NCBI RefSeq assembly: GCF_016908375.1
Contig: NZ_JAFBDS010000010.1
Span: 62,001 to 126,000 of the forward strand
Length of the DNA stretch: 64,000 nt
Origin: Amphibacillus cookii
GTDB lineage: Bacteria; Bacillota; Bacilli; Bacillales; Amphibacillaceae
Direction of reading: 5' to 3'
Shown: piece after piece, positions 53,728-63,869 of the stretch
Numbering within the stretch: the first letter of the stretch is position 1
Layout of the letters: the number at the start of each line of letters is the position of its first letter
The notes under the pieces: model-generated
What the model saw: the letters and a program-made list of their open reading frames with translations, nothing else
What the model was told of the DNA's origin: nothing
The model's database searches: none
Position numbers and translations under genes: made by a program

Positions 53728-55578
53728 ATGGCAAAAGATTTTACTAATTTAGCTAAAACGATTGTATCACATGTCGGCGGCGAACAGAATATTGTTAGTT
53801 TATATCATTGCATTACACGGTTAAGATTTAATCTTAAAGACACAAAAATTGCAAAAGAAAATAAAGAAAAGATTCAACAATTAAATGGGGTTCTTTCTGT
53901 AATCGAGGGAAACGGTCAGTTTCAAGTCGTTATTGGAAATGATGTATCCGAGGTTTTTCAATCCATTATGAAAACCTACACTATTAAGAATGCATTAGAA
54001 GATGGAAGCGAAAGTAGTGAAAGTGAAGAAAAACATGGTAATGTTATTATTAGATTTTTTAATGTTCTGTCATCTATTTTTAATCCCATCATTATTACGC
54101 TCGCTGGAGCAGGGATGTTAAAAGCACTACTAGTTGTCTTAACAACTTACAACCTTTTAGATGCAGAGGGAAGCACTTATAAAATACTTTCAGCCGCGGG
54201 AAATAGTGTGTTTTACTTCTTACCCATTTTTCTAGCGATAAGTGCTGCACGAATTTTTAAGGTTAATATGTTTATTTCATTAGCCATCATCGCAGCACTA
54301 CTTGAACCAAATTTCACAGGAATGATTACCGAAACGGGAGTTACCGTAGATTTTCTAGGCATTCCAGCCGTATTAATGGGCTACTCCGGTACAGTTATTC
54401 CTGCAATCGTTTCCATTTATGTTTATTCACATGTTGAGCGTCTACTTAAAAGAATTATACCAAAGAGTATGGAGATTTTCGCTCTCTCCTTGATTGCACT
54501 TTTGATCATGGTACCTCTCACCGTTCTAGTCATTGGCCCGATCGGTGTTATGCTTGGTGATGGGTTAGGGACAGTCATGAACACCATCAGTGACACGAGT
54601 GGGTTACTAGCTGGTCTACTAATTGGAGGGGGTTGGACTTTCTTAGTTATGATCGGCATCCATTGGGGTGTTGTCCCAATTATGGTAAATAATCTTACCC
54701 TTTATGGATACGATACCCTGCGTCCTATGATTGCTGCCGCTACCTTTGCTAGTGCAGGTGTTGCATTAGGGGTGTTCCTGAGGTCTAGAAATAAACATAC
54801 AAAAGGTTTGGCCTTATCTTCAATTTTCCCAGCTCTTTTGGGTGGTATTACCGAGCCGATTGTCTATGGATTATCGATAAAATATAAAAAACCTCTCATT
54901 GCGCAAACAATTGTCGGTGCACTTGCAGGAGCATTTATGGGAGCGATGCAAACAAAAGCAATTGTCTATGTCTTCCCAGCACTCACAACTCTACCGGCCT
55001 TTTTTGGTGACACCTTTGGTTATTATCTTATAGGAATTACTGCTGCCTTTTTCGGAACAGCTATTTTAACCTATATTTTAGGACTTGGAGAAGTCGGAAA
55101 ACAAGAAGAAAGAACAAAAGAAGCATCCAATAAACTTAATGTACTTGTTCCTGTCGATGGACAAGTTATAACGCTAGATGATGTAAATGATCAAGTGTTT
55201 TCTTCTAGAGCTACGGGAGATGGGTTGGCTGTATATCCGTCAAATGGCGAACTCGTATCCCCCGTAACTGGTAATGTTGTTACTGTTTTCCCTACAGGGC
55301 ATGCTCTTGGAATAAAAACGGATTCAGGCACTGAAATTCTTGTTCATATAGGACTAGATACAGTTAATCTTGATAAAAGTATTTTTAACATTTCTGTAAA
55401 TGCAGGTGAAAGAGTAACTCGTGGTCAGAAAATAGGTGAATTTGATCTGGATGCAATTAAAGAAGCAGGGTACGACCCAACAACCATTCTTGTTTTCACC
55501 AGTCAAATTAAAGAAGAAGATTTCGAAGTTGTTGATAAAGATGAGCAAAACGTAACTGAACTGACTAAGATTAACTGA
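53728..55578 (+). CDS. bglP: PTS beta-glucoside-type EIIBCA component
   Basis: A 616-residue permease-kinase. Order: EIIB (about 1-90; phospho-Cys in SLYHCITRLRFNLKD), EIIC with about ten membrane segments (about 105-455; LGGITEPIVYGLSIKYKKPL carries the conserved GITE motif), EIIA (about 470-610; phospho-His in DSGTEILVHIGLDTVNLD). It imports and phosphorylates beta-glucosides (salicin, arbutin, cellobiose class). An AAAAGGAG ribosome site is present. Convergent with the phospho-beta-glucosidase gene and divergent from the RpiR gene. Specific sugar not determined; the symbol is by family. Confidence 0.9.
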   Translation: MAKDFTNLAKTIVSHVGGEQNIVSLYHCITRLRFNLKDTKIAKENKEKIQQLNGVLSVIEGNGQFQVVIGNDVSEVFQSIMKTYTIKNALEDGSESSESEEKHGNVIIRFFNVLSSIFNPIIITLAGAGMLKALLVVLTTYNLLDAEGSTYKILSAAGNSVFYFLPIFLAISAARIFKVNMFISLAIIAALLEPNFTGMITETGVTVDFLGIPAVLMGYSGTVIPAIVSIYVYSHVERLLKRIIPKSMEIFALSLIALLIMVPLTVLVIGPIGVMLGDGLGTVMNTISDTSGLLAGLLIGGGWTFLVMIGIHWGVVPIMVNNLTLYGYDTLRPMIAAATFASAGVALGVFLRSRNKHTKGLALSSIFPALLGGITEPIVYGLSIKYKKPLIAQTIVGALAGAFMGAMQTKAIVYVFPALTTLPAFFGDTFGYYLIGITAAFFGTAILTYILGLGEVGKQEERTKEASNKLNVLVPVDGQVITLDDVNDQVFSSRATGDGLAVYPSNGELVSPVTGNVVTVFPTGHALGIKTDSGTEILVHIGLDTVNLDKSIFNISVNAGERVTRGQKIGEFDLDAIKEAGYDPTTILVFTSQIKEEDFEVVDKDEQNVTELTKIN

Positions 55579-55632
55579 TATTTACCGTCAATTCGGAGTA
55601 TCTCCTTCTACAAGGGAGTTGCTAATCAGATT

Positions 55633-55790
55633 TGAACTGCCCCCTGTCAAGTAGACAGTGGAAATAATAAAAAGAATCTAAGTGGCTTTAGCTCTATATT
55701 CCATAGGGCTAAGGCCATTAAACCGTTTTTGGTATCTTTTATGATTATAAAAATGGATGTACACATCTATTGCCTAATCTCTTCATCCAT
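55633..55790 (-). mobile_element. Remnant of an IS3-family insertion sequence (3' end)
   Basis: On the minus strand, codons ending at TAG 55678-55680 read YIHFYNHKRYQKRFNGLSPM-EYRAKAT, the C-terminus of an IS3/IS150-type transposase OrfB. Upstream the frame is broken (stop TAG, apparent one-base shift) and the rest of the transposase is missing. TGAACTGCCCCCTGTCAAG at 55633 looks like the element's terminal inverted repeat, so the right end is preserved while the left is lost. Confidence 0.8.
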
Positions 55791-55837
55791 CATCTCACCT
55801 CTCAATAAGCGTAATATGAATTGGACAAAAACTATCG

Positions 55838-55882
55838 AAAAAATAGAATGCCATCCACTGTTGGGGAATGCCATTCTATTTT
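55838..55882. terminator. Hairpin between bglP and the beta-glucosidase remnants
   Basis: AAATAGAATG / CATTCTATTT stem with T-rich flanks on both strands; a possible terminator for the convergent genes. Confidence 0.5.
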
Positions 55883-55959
55883 CTCTAATTCAATATCTTT
55901 ACTGTCTAACCAAATGGTCTTAAACTAATTTTAGCGCAAGTCCTTTTTTATATCACATA

Positions 55960-56175
55960 TTAATCTAAATCTGGACCAATCGCTTTTATCGCCTTGTTAT
56001 ACCAATCAAAATGATGACTTCTTGACAATTTCCCATCCCCAATTCGGAGTAGATTTATCAAAAATCTACACCTCAGTGACGGATAACCCTTTCCCACCTT
56101 GATCGAATTCACCCTCTACTTGATTGGTAGCTGTAGCTCCTCCCCATAAATATCCCCCGGGAAGTGACTACTCAT
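55960..56175 (-). pseudogene. Internally deleted second GH1 6-phospho-beta-glucosidase
   Basis: The N-terminal part (from ATG 56175, with GGTGAGGTG upstream) reads MSSHFPG-GYLWGGATATNQVEG-EFDQGGKGLSVTEV once a missing base in a G5 run (near 56157) is allowed, matching the first 35 residues of GH1 enzymes. It then jumps to a GH1 C-terminus (GDGKLSRSHHFDWYNKAIKA, ending GPDLD-stop at 55960). About 1.3 kb of the middle is gone; the junction carries GTAGATTT / AAATCTAC inverted bases. It starts four bases after the intact GH1 gene, so it was once its operon partner. Confidence 0.8.
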
Positions 56176-56178
56176 TTT

Positions 56179-57627
<1,449 letters not shown>

Positions 57628-58034
57628 TCACTTTTTATTTATATAATCTAGATCTTTAGTACCAATGAATTTGTATGCAGTCTAGGACATCTATATAAAT
57701 CGATACATTTTGTCCTCTTCTGTTTTACCATAATTCTAACAAAGTTCTTAGTCATTTTACTTGTTATAAAACATGGCTTCATAGGTGTTTTCTCACCTAA
57801 ATTATAGTGCAGAATATAACGCTGCATTTAAAAGTTCGCAAATGAGAAACCTTTCCATCATTAATTGAATATTCAGGTTTAGCTCCCCGCAGTTTTGGGA
57901 CGAATTTCTGCTATCTTTATGTGACACTTTGTGTAAAATTAGAATGTGAACTTGAAGAACGCAAAAAAGGATGAGGGATTTTAAGAAGACGTCACATGCT
58001 CACCCAAAAATGGTTTTGAGTCAACGTCTTTAAA

Positions 58035-58219
58035 TTAATAGCGGGGTAATACACGTAGCCTTAATCGATCATATCATTTAAGACCAAATGCACGACACTT
58101 AATAAACTTAGTCTGGTTGTTTAACCCTTTTACAAACCCGTTGTTATAGCCAGAGGCCAAGCTGTTTAGAACTTCTGATTGCCAATTTTTGAGCGGATCA
58201 ATGGCTTGGATAAAACCAA
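58035..58219 (-). pseudogene. Remnant of an ISL3-like transposase (C-terminal end)
   Basis: The minus strand reads NWQSEVLNSLASGYNNGFVK-GLNNQTKFIKCRAFGLK, stop, YDRLRLRVL, which fits the C-terminus of ISL3-type (DDE) transposases (S-N-G-x-x-E-G-x-N-N-K-x-K-x-x-K-R-x-A-F/Y-G). An in-frame TGA interrupts it, and its upstream part is replaced by repeat copy R. A hairpin AAGACGT / ACGTCTT at 57983-58030 is probably its terminator. The rest of 57613-58034 has no recognisable gene. Confidence 0.7.
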
Positions 58220-58261
58220 CCTTCAATCAGTGGACATTTTCGTTCTTCTCCCACTGATGGT
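58210..58261 (+). repeat. Dispersed modular repeat, copy R (5' part only)
   Basis: ATAAAACCAACCTTCAATCA followed by the GTGGACATTTTCGTTCTTCTC / CCCACTGATGG arms, then it stops. It overlaps the broken upstream edge of the transposase remnant. Confidence 0.75.
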
Positions 58262-58286
58262 CTTCTTTGAAAAATCATATTTATTA

Positions 58287-58655
58287 TCATCTCCAAAACG
58301 TCGAACAATTGGCTTTATCCGATATATTAAAATCAATTATCTTTTCTAATAGTAGATAGTCTAACTCTTTATTCCACGGCATACGAATCAATTCTTTTGT
58401 ATGATCATATCCAGCTTTTTTAATGTCTTCTTCTACATGTTGAATAGCCACTTGCTCAGGAGCGACCGCTAAATGCTTCTTAGCCACACTGAATCCAATA
58501 ATAAAAGTTCCATGATCAGTAAACATCGGTTGATTCCATTTCATTTCTATTTTTAGATTAGGATACTTATCTTTTACCCAGTTCAACACTTCTTCTATAC
58601 GTTCACGATGCGAATCATTAGCAATACCCTCTATAAAAGCTTGTAATTCTGACAT
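58287..58655 (-). CDS. fra: Frataxin-like iron chaperone Fra (YdhG)
   Basis: A 122-residue protein very close in sequence pattern to B. subtilis Fra/YdhG: HRERIEEVLNWVKDKYPNL, EMKWNQPMFTDHGTFIIGFS, KKHLAVAPE and a C-terminal DKANCSTFWR. Fra binds iron and supplies it for iron-sulfur and heme assembly in the cytoplasm. An AGGAGG ribosome site lies upstream of the ATG. It is 23 bases downstream of a DUF2200 gene on the same strand, so probably co-transcribed. Confidence 0.9.
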   Translation of the reverse strand: MSELQAFIEGIANDSHRERIEEVLNWVKDKYPNLKIEMKWNQPMFTDHGTFIIGFSVAKKHLAVAPEQVAIQHVEEDIKKAGYDHTKELIRMPWNKELDYLLLEKIIDFNISDKANCSTFWR

Positions 58656-58678
58656 ATGAATACCTCCTAAATGAAAAT

Positions 58679-59032
58679 TTATTGTTTTCGTAGTATTTTC
58701 TCCATCTTTTTTCCCTTGGCTAACTCATCGACCAGCTTATCCAAGTAACGAATTTCCTGCATCGTTGGCTCCTCGATATCTTCCACGCGGACACCACAGA
58801 TCACACCCTTGATTAATGACCGTGAAGGATTCAATTGAGGTGCTTCTTCAAAGAAAGTTTCAAAGTTTGTCTGCTGTTCCAGTTGTGCCTCTAACTCTTC
58901 TAGATTATACCCTGTTAACCAACAGATAATCTCATCGACCTCTGCTTTCGTACGCCCTTTTTTCTCCGCCTTGGCAATATAATGAGGATATACGCTTGCA
59001 AAACTCATGGTGTAGATTTTATGCTTTGTCAT
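58679..59032 (-). CDS. DUF2200 family protein
   Basis: A 117-residue conserved protein: [39 protein letters not shown] and a helix-rich C-terminus ([20 protein letters not shown]). The family is found in many bacteria and has no assigned function. Start 59032 follows family N-termini; the ribosome site AAAGGA is about 14 bases upstream, longer than ideal, and earlier in-frame ATGs have none, so the start is uncertain. Probably in one transcript with fra. Confidence 0.8.
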   Translation of the reverse strand: MTKHKIYTMSFASVYPHYIAKAEKKGRTKAEVDEIICWLTGYNLEELEAQLEQQTNFETFFEEAPQLNPSRSLIKGVICGVRVEDIEEPTMQEIRYLDKLVDELAKGKKMEKILRKQ

Positions 59033-59220
59033 GATCGTTTTCATTCCTTTCATTATAGTATAGTGTTGCTTATTATAATAAAAAATTCATATGTCTTCAT
59101 ATACGGATTTGACATGACTACAATCAGTATACCATGAGTGGCATTTCTAATTTGTTTAAGCATAGCTCCGCTAATTTTCTCCCATTCATGATAGTTACCA
59201 ATAAATTAACAATGTAAAGA

Positions 59221-59260
59221 AACACCTTCGATAAAGTGCTCCTTTTAAATCGAAGGTGTT
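59221..59260 (-). terminator. Terminator beyond the anti-sigma factor gene, separated by a repeat
   Basis: AACACCTTCGAT / ATCGAAGGTGTT hairpin followed on the minus strand by TTTCTTT. Repeat copy S lies between it and the anti-sigma stop codon. Confidence 0.7.
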
Positions 59261-59302
59261 TTAAAGTGAGTGACATTTTCCATAAAATTCTTTATTGCTT
59301 CA

Positions 59303-59465
59303 CATAAAACGAACCTTCAATCAGCAGACGGAAGGCTGCAGAATGTAGGTCATGCAGACGTTGCCACAGGACGTGGCGACCTTAGTCTGTAATCCTTCTT
59401 AAAGATGTGGCGGTTTTAGTCTACAATCTTACCACCCACTAATGACGGAGGGTTATCTGTGATAA
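59303..59465 (+). repeat. Dispersed modular repeat, copy S (overlaps a gene end)
   Basis: 163 bp: ACATAAAACGAACCTTCAATC; a worn CTGCAGAATGTAGG unit; GCCACAGGACGTGGC; TTAGTCTGTAATCC and TTTAGTCTACAATC; CCACTAATGACGGAG joined directly to GGTTATCTGTGATAAA. The last 13 bases encode, on the other strand, the final codons and stop of the anti-sigma gene. Confidence 0.88.
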
Positions 59466-60523
59466 ATTCGAAATGATTCTAACTCAAGCTCATCCCAACT
59501 GTAATCCCAATTTTCTTCATAGTAGCTTATGTGAAGTATTGGTTTCACTTCAATATATTCTATATCCTCAGCAAAGACAGGCATCGTAACGGTCGTATTA
59601 GCGTAGACGTGCCCTTCTTGATGATGATTTGGATAATAAATATTGCCTAAATCATCAATGATTTGATAATTTACGTAAAAATCATGGAAATCGAGCTGCT
59701 CTCTGAGTCTTGCCAAATGGATTGCATGAGAAAATGAAAAATAACTAGAAATAGGTGTCAGTATCATATCATTAAATTGAATATCGATAAATTCATCGTT
59801 AACAACTTGTTGATTAATCTCAATCTTTTCATTATCAATAAGATCCAAGTTAAACGCGATCGACCAGTTCCCTTCTATCGTTTCTTGTTCTTTAACATCA
59901 CGCTTATCATCTTCCACTTGCTTTGACCAGCTGATCTCTTGACCACGCACCCAAACTTGGATGGAGTCAGCTGGGTCTTCAATGGCTAACTCTACCGTCT
60001 CTAAGCCCGTATATTGGTTGTCAGCAACCTTACGAACAAAGGAGGGATAAGAACTAATCAGCTCCTTATTACCTTCTACCTCTAAAAAATCCACATACAA
60101 ATACTCCCCTAAATCACGATCGGTTCTAATATCGTAAGCCACTGAAATACGTTCACCATCATAAAGGGCATCCGTAACCGTAACCGTTATTCCATTGCTA
60201 GAATCGGTTAAATCAATAGCTGTTAGATAATCAGCTCTATCTCCCATCAACTCAATATCGTCACTACTAAACCAACTGAACATATCACCCACAATCGGAA
60301 TATTTCTTGCCACCGTGGGATTAATTAAAGCAAAAATGATATTACTTGCAATAACTAACGTTGTTATAAGGGCAACAAGATAAAGTTTGTTGTTATTTTG
60401 TTTGTCTGGTAACTGATTGAAGACGTGGTGCTTTATTCGTTTAACTTCACTTTCACTGATCGTTTGCTCTTGAAGCGGATCATCTAATTTCAAATCATTA
60501 AATATCTTATATAAATTTCCCAT
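59453..60523 (-). CDS. Membrane anti-sigma factor-like protein (DUF4179)
   Basis: 356 residues. A short cytoplasmic N-terminus (about 1-45, with helices ISESEVKRIKHHVFNQL), one membrane helix (about 48-70), then an extracytoplasmic DUF4179-type domain with strands such as LTDSSNGITVTVTDALYDGERISVAYDIRT. This layout is that of anti-sigma factors partnered with ECF sigma factors; the sigma gene overlaps it by 17 bases. The C-terminal IYHR-stop is encoded by repeat copy S. ATG 60523 follows GGAGG by 8-9 bases. Confidence 0.82.
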   Translation of the reverse strand: MGNLYKIFNDLKLDDPLQEQTISESEVKRIKHHVFNQLPDKQNNNKLYLVALITTLVIASNIIFALINPTVARNIPIVGDMFSWFSSDDIELMGDRADYLTAIDLTDSSNGITVTVTDALYDGERISVAYDIRTDRDLGEYLYVDFLEVEGNKELISSYPSFVRKVADNQYTGLETVELAIEDPADSIQVWVRGQEISWSKQVEDDKRDVKEQETIEGNWSIAFNLDLIDNEKIEINQQVVNDEFIDIQFNDMILTPISSYFSFSHAIHLARLREQLDFHDFYVNYQIIDDLGNIYYPNHHQEGHVYANTTVTMPVFAEDIEYIEVKPILHISYYEENWDYSWDELELESFRIYHR

Positions 60524-61073
60524 AAAACAAACCTCCAAGCGCTTTTTTATTTAACACTTTCTTGCCTCGATATAACCGGTTATCAACGGCTGCTTTACTA
60601 AGGTTTAACTTTTCAGCAATTTCTTGATTCGACATCTCCAAAAAATATTTCATAATGAAAATTTTTCGATCAACTGCTTTTAGGTTAGATAATTTGTTCA
60701 AGAGCTGATCTGTCGTTTCTTGCTTCATTACACTAGCTTCAGCCGATTCAACATAGCTGACGCCTTCATCCAATTCAGTAAAGATTGGCATACGATGCCA
60801 TTCCCTTTGTTTATCAACTGCTTTGAACTTCGCAATCGTACACAGCCATTTTCCAAAATCGTCTTTGTCACCTTTAAAGTGCTTAATATTGGTGTATGCT
60901 CCAATGAACACATCACTTATACACTCTTCAACCAAATAATAGTCTTTATATGCCTTTAATGTATTAACAACGACACCTTTAACAAGACCAGCGTATTGAT
61001 CGACAACATATTCAAGTGCGTCGGGATTCCCTTTTTTCATCTGCTTAATAAAATTAGCATCCGATATTTGCAT
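60507..61073 (-). CDS. ECF-type RNA polymerase sigma factor
   Basis: A 188-residue sigma-70 family protein with region 2 (EECISDVFIGAYTNIKHFKGDKDDFGKWLCTIAKFKAVD) and region 4 (LSNLKAVDRKIFIMKYFLEMSNQEIAEKLNLSKAAVDNRLYRGKKVL), the SigV/SigX/YlaC size class. AAAAGGAG ribosome site 8 bases upstream. The downstream overlapping gene encodes the probable membrane anti-sigma factor, so the pair should sense an envelope signal. The stimulus and regulon are unknown. Confidence 0.9.
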   Translation of the reverse strand: MQISDANFIKQMKKGNPDALEYVVDQYAGLVKGVVVNTLKAYKDYYLVEECISDVFIGAYTNIKHFKGDKDDFGKWLCTIAKFKAVDKQREWHRMPIFTELDEGVSYVESAEASVMKQETTDQLLNKLSNLKAVDRKIFIMKYFLEMSNQEIAEKLNLSKAAVDNRLYRGKKVLNKKALGGLFYGKFI

Positions 61074-61090
61074 GGTAAAAACTCCTTTTC

Positions 61091-61235
61091 ATACAGCGAA
61101 CCTTCAATCAGTGGTTATTTCCGGTCTTCGCCCACTTACGGGTAGCTAAGTAGCTCAGAACCTCCGTTGTCTCCCACCTAAATAGATAAGCGCTACTCTC
61201 CATTTTGAGGCAGGCATTTTTCAGTCTATGATAAA
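61091..61235 (+). repeat. Dispersed modular repeat, copy T
   Basis: A medium copy (145 bp) in front of the sigma factor gene: ATACAGCGAACCTTCAATCA, CACTTACGGGTAGCTAAG, CTCCCACCTAAATAG / ATTTTGAGGCAGGC stem and a worn TCAGTCTATGATAAA end. Confidence 0.78.
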
Positions 61236-61360
61236 GGCCTTTATACTTTAATTATCGAACAATCAGCCCAATTGTTCTCATTTTTTTATTTAACTAAGTC
61301 ATTTTCAATATATTGCGCCTTGTTCTCGTTCTTTTCTTAACACCTAATTACTACCAAAAA

Positions 61361-61392
61361 TTAACCCTGTCCTCATATGAGGACAGGGTTAA
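61361..61392 (-). terminator. Terminator after the ASCH gene
   Basis: A perfect stem TTAACCCTGTCCTC / GAGGACAGGGTTAA followed on the minus strand by TTTTT. Confidence 0.92.
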
Positions 61393-61418
61393 AATAAATG
61401 AAAATTTGATCGTATCTT

Positions 61419-61877
61419 TCATTGCTTATATATGATCTTAAACCGTTCACAAACCACAGGAATTTTATGATGAAACGTTTGATTGACCTTTTCAAGTTCA
61501 TTTCTAAAAAATCGTTCATGAACCTCACACCAATACCTTAATGTACGGTCACCTTCCCCCTCTAAATATGCGTGTTCTGCTGTCACTTCATCGAATGGAA
61601 CGACTTCTACTGATGTTGTCTCTGCTATCGCAACAGCATTCCCATCTCCATCAAGAATAATATTGAGCTGGCCAACATAAGGAAGCTCCTCTTTTTCCAA
61701 TTCATATAACGTGTAATTTGATGCGGTTGCTGTTTTCGTTCCTTCTCGTACTAATTTCGCTAATGCATCAGCCATTTCTTTTGAATCGCCAAATGCCCAT
61801 GCTTGATAATCATTTGGCACATTCGGATTTATTTTTTTATAATCTTCCCACATTTGAATAATGGAATTCTTTTTCAT
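61419..61877 (-). CDS. ASCH-domain protein
   Basis: A 152-residue protein of the ASCH (PUA-like fold) superfamily: WAFGDSKEMADALAKLVREGTKTATASNY, then LPYVGQLNIILDGDGNAVAIAETTSVEVVPFDEVTAEHAYLEGEGDRTLRYWCEVHERFF. The G-x-K-x-x-T motif (GTKTAT) is the family signature; ASCH proteins bind RNA or act on modified nucleosides (YqfB hydrolyses N4-acetylcytidine). The activity here is unknown. It lies 23 bases downstream of the ABC-F gene, probably co-transcribed, ending at a terminator. Confidence 0.85.
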   Translation of the reverse strand: MKKNSIIQMWEDYKKINPNVPNDYQAWAFGDSKEMADALAKLVREGTKTATASNYTLYELEKEELPYVGQLNIILDGDGNAVAIAETTSVEVVPFDEVTAEHAYLEGEGDRTLRYWCEVHERFFRNELEKVNQTFHHKIPVVCERFKIIYKQ

Positions 61878-61900
61878 ATGATATTCAACCTACTTTCCGC

Positions 61901-63766
61901 TTAATTTCCTAACTGGTTACATAGCTCTTCCCATTTCTTCTCTAAGTCTTCTTTCTCCTTATATAACTGTTGTAATAATACCACATCATCAGTTTCCAAT
62001 AACTTTTTGTCTAACATTTCAACCTTTTGCTCTAATAACACTAAATCACTTTCCAAGTTTTCTTTGCAATTACACTGCTTCTTTTGTTGCTTGGGGTTTT
62101 CTTTCTTTTTCTCCACACGTAACTGCACCGAACCTTCTCTTAATTTGGCCATTTTTTCTCTGGCCCTCGTATAGTTACCTTCAAAGCAATGGACTTTCTT
62201 TGATTCTATCCAATAAATTTTATCAAACAGTTTGTTAAGGAAATAACGATCATGGGATACAGCTAATATACTACCCTGAAAATTTTCAAGGGTTTCTTCT
62301 AACACTTCTCTTGACTCTATATCTAAATGATTCGTTGGTTCATCTAAAATGAGAAAATTAATATCTTGATGCATTAATTGAGCTAATCTTAATCGCATCC
62401 GCTCACCCCCACTTAGCTGAGAAACTTTTTGAAACACTGCATAGCCATAAAACATAAACCTTGCTAAAATATTCCTGGCTTCACCTTCTGTCACTTTAAC
62501 CACGTCTCTGAACAGCTCAATAACCGTTTCATTTTCTATAGTAGAGAAAATATGTTGAGACAAATAGCCTATTTTAACATTGCTACCTATCCGCACCTCT
62601 CCTGTATCTGGATAAAGTTTTTCAAGTATTAATTTGAGTAATGTTGATTTTCCTGCTCCGTTTTCCCCTATTATGGCGGCTCGATCTTGGTACGTCATAT
62701 GCATATTTACATTCTCAAATAACACCTTGTCATTAAATCGTTTTGAAATGGCTTTAAACATCACCACATCATTTCCACTGCGATTCGAAGCTTCCATCTC
62801 CAGATTGATTTTTTTACGATTTAATACAGGTCTCTTTAACTTCTCAATCCTCTCTAACGCTCTTTCCATGTTCCTTGCTCGCCTGTGAAGGTCTGCATTT
62901 GGCGGGCTCGCTCGGTTTGCCCAATCTCTTAACCGTTTAATCGCTTCTTTCATCTTTTTTATTTTCTTTTGCTGTTCCTCATAGGCTTGAAATTCCCTGA
63001 GAAGCTTTTCTTCTTTCTCTTTGACAAACTCTGTAAAGTTAGTATGATAAGTCGTTATTTCTCCATCTTCCAAATCAATCACCTGGTTGACTACTTCATC
63101 AAGAAAATACCGATCATGTGAAATAACAAGCACTGTACCTCTGTATTCCTTTAAAAAGTTCCCAAGCCATTCAACTGCCATTAAGTCAAGATGGTTGGTC
63201 GGCTCATCCAATAACAGCAGATCTGGTTGCTTTAGCAATATTAATCCTAATCCTACCTTTGTTTTTTCTCCCCCACTTAATTGCGAGAAGGACTGATCAA
63301 GTAAGAGCTGAAGATTTAATCCGCAAGCTATTTTTTCAATATTGGCATCTATTTCATAACCCCCACTATTCGCAAACTGATCTTGTAAGCTCCCATATTG
63401 TTCAATCAGTTTTGAACGTTTAGCTTCATTCATTTCTACCCCCATCTCACCCTCTAACCTTTTCATCGTTTCCTCCATCTGCAGTAAGGTGGAAAAAGCT
63501 GATTTTAATACCTCCTTTACCGTTGTCGACTCATAGCCACCTGGGATTTGCGTAAGATAACCAATAGCAATCCCCTTTTTCCAATGTATTTGACCAGAAT
63601 CGGGTAAGTCTTCGCCTGCTAGTAAACGAATCAAAGTCGTTTTTCCGCTCCCATTTCGACCAACGAGACCTACCCGTTGCTTTTCTTTTATTTCAAACGA
63701 TATATTTTCAAAAATAGCGTTCCCTCCGTGCATCTTAGCTATTTTATTAACACTACATACGATCAC
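61901..63766 (-). CDS. ABC-F family ATPase, probable ribosome-protection (antibiotic resistance) type
   Basis: 621 residues, two ABC domains in one soluble chain. ABC1: GLVGRNGSGKTTL, QLSGGEKTKVGLGL, LLLLDEPTNHLD; the interdomain linker (about 225-320) is charged (EEQQKKIKKMKEAIKRLRDWANRAS); ABC2: AIIGENGAGKSTLL, QLSGGERMRLRLAQL, FLILDEPTNHLD. The C-terminal extension (about 545-621) is a coiled coil with a Cys/Lys-rich stretch. No membrane domain, so it is not a transporter; ABC-F proteins act in the ribosomal E site. The leader-peptide attenuator upstream points to a VmlR/Vga/Msr-like role. GTG start with AAGGAGG 7 bases upstream. Confidence 0.88.
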   Translation of the reverse strand: MIVCSVNKIAKMHGGNAIFENISFEIKEKQRVGLVGRNGSGKTTLIRLLAGEDLPDSGQIHWKKGIAIGYLTQIPGGYESTTVKEVLKSAFSTLLQMEETMKRLEGEMGVEMNEAKRSKLIEQYGSLQDQFANSGGYEIDANIEKIACGLNLQLLLDQSFSQLSGGEKTKVGLGLILLKQPDLLLLDEPTNHLDLMAVEWLGNFLKEYRGTVLVISHDRYFLDEVVNQVIDLEDGEITTYHTNFTEFVKEKEEKLLREFQAYEEQQKKIKKMKEAIKRLRDWANRASPPNADLHRRARNMERALERIEKLKRPVLNRKKINLEMEASNRSGNDVVMFKAISKRFNDKVLFENVNMHMTYQDRAAIIGENGAGKSTLLKLILEKLYPDTGEVRIGSNVKIGYLSQHIFSTIENETVIELFRDVVKVTEGEARNILARFMFYGYAVFQKVSQLSGGERMRLRLAQLMHQDINFLILDEPTNHLDIESREVLEETLENFQGSILAVSHDRYFLNKLFDKIYWIESKKVHCFEGNYTRAREKMAKLREGSVQLRVEKKKENPKQQKKQCNCKENLESDLVLLEQKVEMLDKKLLETDDVVLLQQLYKEKEDLEKKWEELCNQLGN

Positions 63767-63788
63767 TTTTATTCCTCCTTTTAAAAAC

Positions 63789-63823
63789 AAAAAAAGCCAT
63801 GAGAAGACATACCTTCCCATGAC
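63789..63823 (-). terminator. Attenuator terminator in the ABC-F leader
   Basis: On the minus strand GTCATGGGAAG (63823-63813), loop GTATGT, CTTCTCATGGC (63806-63796), then seven T, located 22 bases before the ABC-F start codon. The 5' arm can instead pair with CTATGAC (63848-63842), giving an antiterminator. Confidence 0.85.
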
Positions 63824-63834
63824 CACAGTTTTAT

Positions 63835-63868
63835 ATAGAACGTCATAGTCACTTCATTAGCGTTCTAT
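63835..63868 (-). promoter_or_regulatory. First leader hairpin of the ABC-F attenuator
   Basis: The ATAGAACG / CGTTCTAT stem begins immediately after the leader-peptide stop codon, where a stalled ribosome would cover it. Its loop contains CTATGA, which can pair with the terminator's 5' arm. Confidence 0.7.
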
Positions 63869-63869
63869 T

